Assembly: GCA_937881505.1 (NCBI GenBank) | Contig: CALGEM010000289.1 | Coordinates: forward strand, 1-8,836 | DNA: 8,836 bases | Source: an uncultured euryarchaeote | GTDB taxonomy: Archaea > Thermoplasmatota > Poseidoniia > Poseidoniales > Poseidoniaceae | Reading direction: 5' to 3' | Shown: positions 6,678 through 8,836 of the stretch, piece after piece | Numbering within the stretch: position 1 is the first letter of the stretch | Layout of the letters: the number at the start of each line of letters is the position of its first letter | Translations under genes and position numbers: made by a program | The notes under the pieces: generated by a model | The model's database searches: none | The model's input: the letters and a program-made list of their open reading frames with translations, nothing else | What the model was told of the DNA's origin: nothing

Positions 6678-7589
6678 ATGGACGACTTGTTGCCTGGGGG
6701 CACCCAACCCTACCACAAGCTCGACCCAACAAAGGCCCATCACTACAGCCAATTGCAACTCAAGCGTTGCGTAGAAGATCGAAATCCGCTCCTCATCACC
6801 ATGGAAGACAAATACGCCTCCCGCGCTTTGGTTGCTTCAAAAAACATGGGTCGCTTGACCGACCTTTACCATTGGAGCACAGAGACGACGCGCCTGCCGT
6901 GGGCTGATTTGCCCGAACGTTGTGTCATCAAAACCAATCATTGGTCGGGCGAAGCGCTGTTCATTATGGACAACGGCAAGACGCCGCTCCCTGGCGTAAA
7001 TCGACAATTTCGGCCTTGGGCTCGACAGAAAAACGGCTATCGAATCATCCGTAAAGGACGCGACCAATATGGCATCCCGTGGCCAAAATGGCGAATTGAA
7101 CGCAACCTTCGTCGTTGTCTGAACAAGATGTACCCGGTTCAACTTGAATGGGGTGCTGCGAACATTCAGCCTCGAGGCATCATGGTGGAACAATTGTTGT
7201 TACATGAAGGGGCTCTTCCGAACGACTGGAAGGTGCATGTCTTCCACGGTAAAGCGGGATTCATCCAATACGATACCGGGCGATTTGACCAACACTGCCA
7301 GGCCATTTACGACCTGAGCGGAAAGCGAATTGAGCAAACTGGCTCCCCATGGTCTCAGGGTGATTTACCCGAGACGCTCCACGGATTGTTAACCGACGAA
7401 CAACGAGAACGCCTCATCAAAACGGCTGAACAATTGGCGGAAGACATCGACTATACGCGAGCGGATTTTTTCCTCGTGGGCGACGAGTGGTACTTTGGGG
7501 AATTCACCAATTACCACAATTGCTGTCAGCCGCAATCCATTGAATGGGAAGAATTGGGCGGTCGCTTGTGGATGGGAGAATCAGCGTGA
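6678..7589 (+). CDS. TupA-like ATP-grasp enzyme
   Basis: This 303-residue protein has the layout of the ATPgrasp_TupA family (PF14305 from memory): DRNPLLITMEDKYASRALV at 34-52, LPERCVIKTNHWSG at 78-91 with the likely ATP-binding K85, the short motif GIMVEQLL at 167-174, DWKVHVFHGKAGFIQYDTGRF at 183-203, and the metal-binding end YTRADFFLVGDEWYFGEFT at 259-277 with R261, D263 and E275. ATP-grasp enzymes activate a carboxylate as an acyl phosphate and join it to an amine or thiol. TupA itself is tied to teichuronopeptide synthesis, and relatives sit in surface-polysaccharide loci, so a cell-envelope peptide or glycan ligase is plausible; the substrate is unknown. An in-frame TTG at 6636 would add 14 residues but the ATG at 6678 suits the family better. 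The next gene begins 9 bases after the stop, indicating an operon. Confidence 0.85.
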   Translation: MDDLLPGGTQPYHKLDPTKAHHYSQLQLKRCVEDRNPLLITMEDKYASRALVASKNMGRLTDLYHWSTETTRLPWADLPERCVIKTNHWSGEALFIMDNGKTPLPGVNRQFRPWARQKNGYRIIRKGRDQYGIPWPKWRIERNLRRCLNKMYPVQLEWGAANIQPRGIMVEQLLLHEGALPNDWKVHVFHGKAGFIQYDTGRFDQHCQAIYDLSGKRIEQTGSPWSQGDLPETLHGLLTDEQRERLIKTAEQLAEDIDYTRADFFLVGDEWYFGEFTNYHNCCQPQSIEWEELGGRLWMGESA

Positions 7590-7598
7590 GGGGTCACG

Positions 7599-8486
7599 AT
7601 GGACGATGTTCTCGACGCCTCGGTTTCGGTGTTGGTCGCCCAAGTGCGCCAAGCCGACGCTTCGCACAAAATTGACACAGCCCATCAGCTCCTTCGAGGA
7701 CGGCACTTTAACGGCCCGAGCAATGTTGTTTACCTCGGCGATGTTGCCAAAGCCCTACTCTCTCAATTGCCCCACCCGGAAACGCCAGAGTTTACCGAAG
7801 CGCCGGGATACAACGAGCAGCGATGGGTTTTGCAGACGACCAGTGGCGACCTCAAGGTGAGCATTGTCTCCCGCCCTTACTGGGCATGGGGGTTGTTCAC
7901 GACGGGTTATCTCAACATCATCAGACTGGAAGGCCCGGTCTCAAGCCGTGCCCGACTCGTCCTCGACCTGACCAGTTCGCTGGGGCAATCGCCCTGGGAG
8001 ATGGCCCATCAGCGGTCGGCCCGGCGATGGCTGCACCGCCACCACAACGGCATCAGTCTGAAAGAAAATGAGCGACAATGGCGTAACCTCTTCGAGACCG
8101 GGCGTCGGGCGCTTAAGGAAGCGATTGAAGCCATGAAACTCCGATGCACCGCAGTTCTTGAACACCGTGGCGAAGACATTGACCACGCCACCTGGCAGGG
8201 TCTTCTGGATGAAGATTTGCACATGGCACATCGAGCCCTGGCAGAAGACAATGCACCGGGTGTTGAACGGGCACTGGCTCGCCTCGAGGCCAGCCTGATT
8301 CAACTCAGCAGCGATGGTGGTGGAGATATCGTCGTGGCTCCAAAAACGGTCGTTTCGGATGGCACGGATGTCATGGATGTGTCTGCGCTTTCAACATCGG
8401 TCCTCAACCTTGAAGTGAACGATGAAAGCGTTGATGATGTTCCATTTGTTGACTTGACGGGGAATTCCTCACTTGAGGAAGAATGA
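7599..8486 (+). CDS. Hypothetical protein downstream of the ATP-grasp gene
   Basis: I do not recognise this 295-residue protein. Residues 1-60 look helical. Residues 72-125 look like a beta-rich core with the aromatic stretch RPYWAWGLFTTGYLNIIRLEGP at 92-113, split as RPYWAWGLF and TTGYLNIIRL. Residues 135-237 are predicted by eye to be long helices rich in Arg, Glu and Leu (RRALKEAIEAMKLR; HRALAEDNAPGVERALARLE), possibly a helical bundle or coiled coil. From 239 to the end the chain is acidic and low in complexity with a single Lys (K249), ending SLEEE. There is no signal peptide or clear TM helix, so it is probably cytoplasmic. It starts 9 bases after the ATP-grasp stop with GAGGGG just upstream of the ATG, indicating co-expression and a possible shared pathway. 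Confidence 0.85.
   Translation: MDDVLDASVSVLVAQVRQADASHKIDTAHQLLRGRHFNGPSNVVYLGDVAKALLSQLPHPETPEFTEAPGYNEQRWVLQTTSGDLKVSIVSRPYWAWGLFTTGYLNIIRLEGPVSSRARLVLDLTSSLGQSPWEMAHQRSARRWLHRHHNGISLKENERQWRNLFETGRRALKEAIEAMKLRCTAVLEHRGEDIDHATWQGLLDEDLHMAHRALAEDNAPGVERALARLEASLIQLSSDGGGDIVVAPKTVVSDGTDVMDVSALSTSVLNLEVNDESVDDVPFVDLTGNSSLEEE
8465..8480 (+). repeat. Short perfect inverted repeat at the end of the hypothetical gene
   Basis: TTCCTC-ACTT-GAGGAA is a six-pair stem with a four-base loop (seven pairs if the loop closes further), inside the last codons before the stop at 8484-8486. No T-tract follows, so it is not a standard terminator. It may be chance, since the region encodes a Ser/Glu-rich tail. 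Confidence 0.35.
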
Positions 8487-8499
8487 ACCACGCGTCGCG

Positions 8500-8518
8500 T
8501 TCATAAGGGGGAGGTCGC
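8500..8518 (+). promoter_or_regulatory. Possible promoter and off-position SD-like run before Sec61-beta
   Basis: TTCATAAG at 8500-8507 is a weak TATA-like element, 30 bases before the ATG at 8537, which would give a nearly leaderless message. The overlapping GGGGGAGGT (8507-8515) matches a Shine-Dalgarno but lies 21 bases from the ATG, too far for normal use, and no in-frame start codon exists between them. Confidence 0.35.
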
Positions 8519-8536
8519 TGGCCAAGACCGGTCCAC

Positions 8537-8728
8537 ATGGCAACGAAGAAGAAAAACGACGGCAGCGGCATTCAGCAAGCTGCAGGTTTGATTCGCTATT
8601 TCGATGAGGAATCCGAGGAATCTTGGAAGATCACTCCTGCGCAAGTTTACCTTGCTTGCATCCTTTTGGGTGGTTTCTTTTACCTCGTGAACCAAGGTGT
8701 GGTTCAAGCGATTTGGAACCTCTTCTGA
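8537..8728 (+). CDS. secG: Preprotein translocase subunit Sec61-beta (archaeal SecG)
   Basis: This 63-residue protein is the small beta subunit of the archaeal SecYE-beta translocon, which sits beside SecY in the cytoplasmic membrane and assists protein export. It shows the family pattern: a polar N-terminus (ATKKKNDGSG), the diagnostic AGLIRYFDEES at 16-26, a short linker KITPAQ, and one C-terminal TM helix at about 37-53. The extension after the helix (QGVVQAIWNLF) is hydrophobic. Its length is normal for the family (about 50-65). It begins 50 bases after the hypothetical gene. A perfect hairpin with T4 follows 18 bases after its stop, so it probably ends the transcript. The translocon would serve secreted proteins such as the surface protein at the window start. 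Confidence 0.9.
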   Translation: MATKKKNDGSGIQQAAGLIRYFDEESEESWKITPAQVYLACILLGGFFYLVNQGVVQAIWNLF

Positions 8729-8730
8729 AC

Positions 8731-8836
8731 TCAGAGAGCCTGAATCAAAACGACTCGCTGGTCGTTTTCTGCCATGCAGCGAGCCACTTCCAACGCCGTT
8801 GAGAGGTCTTCAGTGACACCAAGCACTTCTTCGCCG
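8731..8836 (-). CDS. C-terminal end of a minus-strand gene, family unknown (partial)
   Basis: Read on the minus strand, the right edge gives an open frame of 34 codons to a TGA (complement of 8731-8733), ending GEEVLGVTEDLSTALEVARC, MAENDQRVVLIQAL. The residues look like a normal globular C-terminus (a helix LSTALEVARCMAEN then a strand RVVLIQAL), which argues for real coding. It converges on Sec61-beta with two bases between the stops. The start and most of the gene lie beyond the window and I cannot name the family. Confidence 0.65.
   Translation of the reverse strand, partial: GEEVLGVTEDLSTALEVARCMAENDQRVVLIQAL
8747..8768 (+). terminator. Perfect hairpin terminator after Sec61-beta
   Basis: AAAACGAC (8747-8754) and GTCGTTTT (8761-8768) form a perfect eight-pair stem with the six-base loop TCGCTG. 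The stem's own 3' arm supplies four T. It lies 18 bases after the Sec61-beta stop. It is symmetric and overlaps the last codons of the convergent minus-strand gene. Confidence 0.6.

Noticed and set aside
6571..6732. N-terminal extension of the H1-like gene to 6732
   Set aside because: It would overlap the ATP-grasp start, lacks the lysine-rich or HhH character of the rest, and the ATG at 6570 has an SD-like GGTGA.

Overview
The window most resembles a marine planktonic euryarchaeon, probably Marine Group II (Candidatus Poseidoniales, Thermoplasmata-related). This rests on archaeal marker proteins (a Sec61-beta translocon subunit, an MC1 chromosomal protein, a XerA-like recombinase, a stand-alone Lrp/AsnC ligand-binding domain), a TATA box plus Shine-Dalgarno architecture, moderate GC content and a giant glycoprotein-like surface protein with a short PEGW-type cytoplasmic tail. 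The lineage is inferred from protein character, not from a marker-gene tree.

Layout. Positions 2-3874 (+) hold the 3' part of a very large secreted or membrane-anchored surface protein (PA14 end, LamG, CBM-like jelly roll, a TIGR03790/C25-like C-terminal segment, CARDB, Ig-like repeats, one TM helix, acidic tail). A 78-residue RAM-domain protein follows at 3908-4144 (+), then a hairpin/T6 terminator and, directly after it, a good TATA box driving the MC1 chromatin protein (4293-4559, +). A hairpin-rich 196-base spacer leads into a full-length tyrosine recombinase (4756-5841, +). This meets two minus-strand genes tail to tail: a 60-residue zinc-finger-like protein (5842-6024) and a helix-hairpin-helix protein with a histone H1-like Lys/Ala tail (6067-6570). 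Divergent from these, a plus-strand run carries a TupA-like ATP-grasp enzyme (6678-7589), an unrecognised 295-residue protein 9 bases downstream (7599-8486) and Sec61-beta (8537-8728). The window ends in the C-terminus of a minus-strand gene (8731-8836).

How the genes relate. The central 2.3 kb is devoted to DNA-binding proteins: MC1, a XerA-like recombinase, a small basic zinc-finger candidate and an H1-like protein. MC1 and the H1-like protein are unrelated, both are small and basic, and both are likely to coat or bend DNA. The ATP-grasp gene and its unknown neighbour look like a two-gene operon and are the best candidate here for undescribed biochemistry. The remainder (surface protein, RAM domain, Sec61-beta) is ordinary for such genomes. 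I see no CRISPR array, insertion sequence, rRNA or tRNA, and no gene-free stretch over 300 bases.
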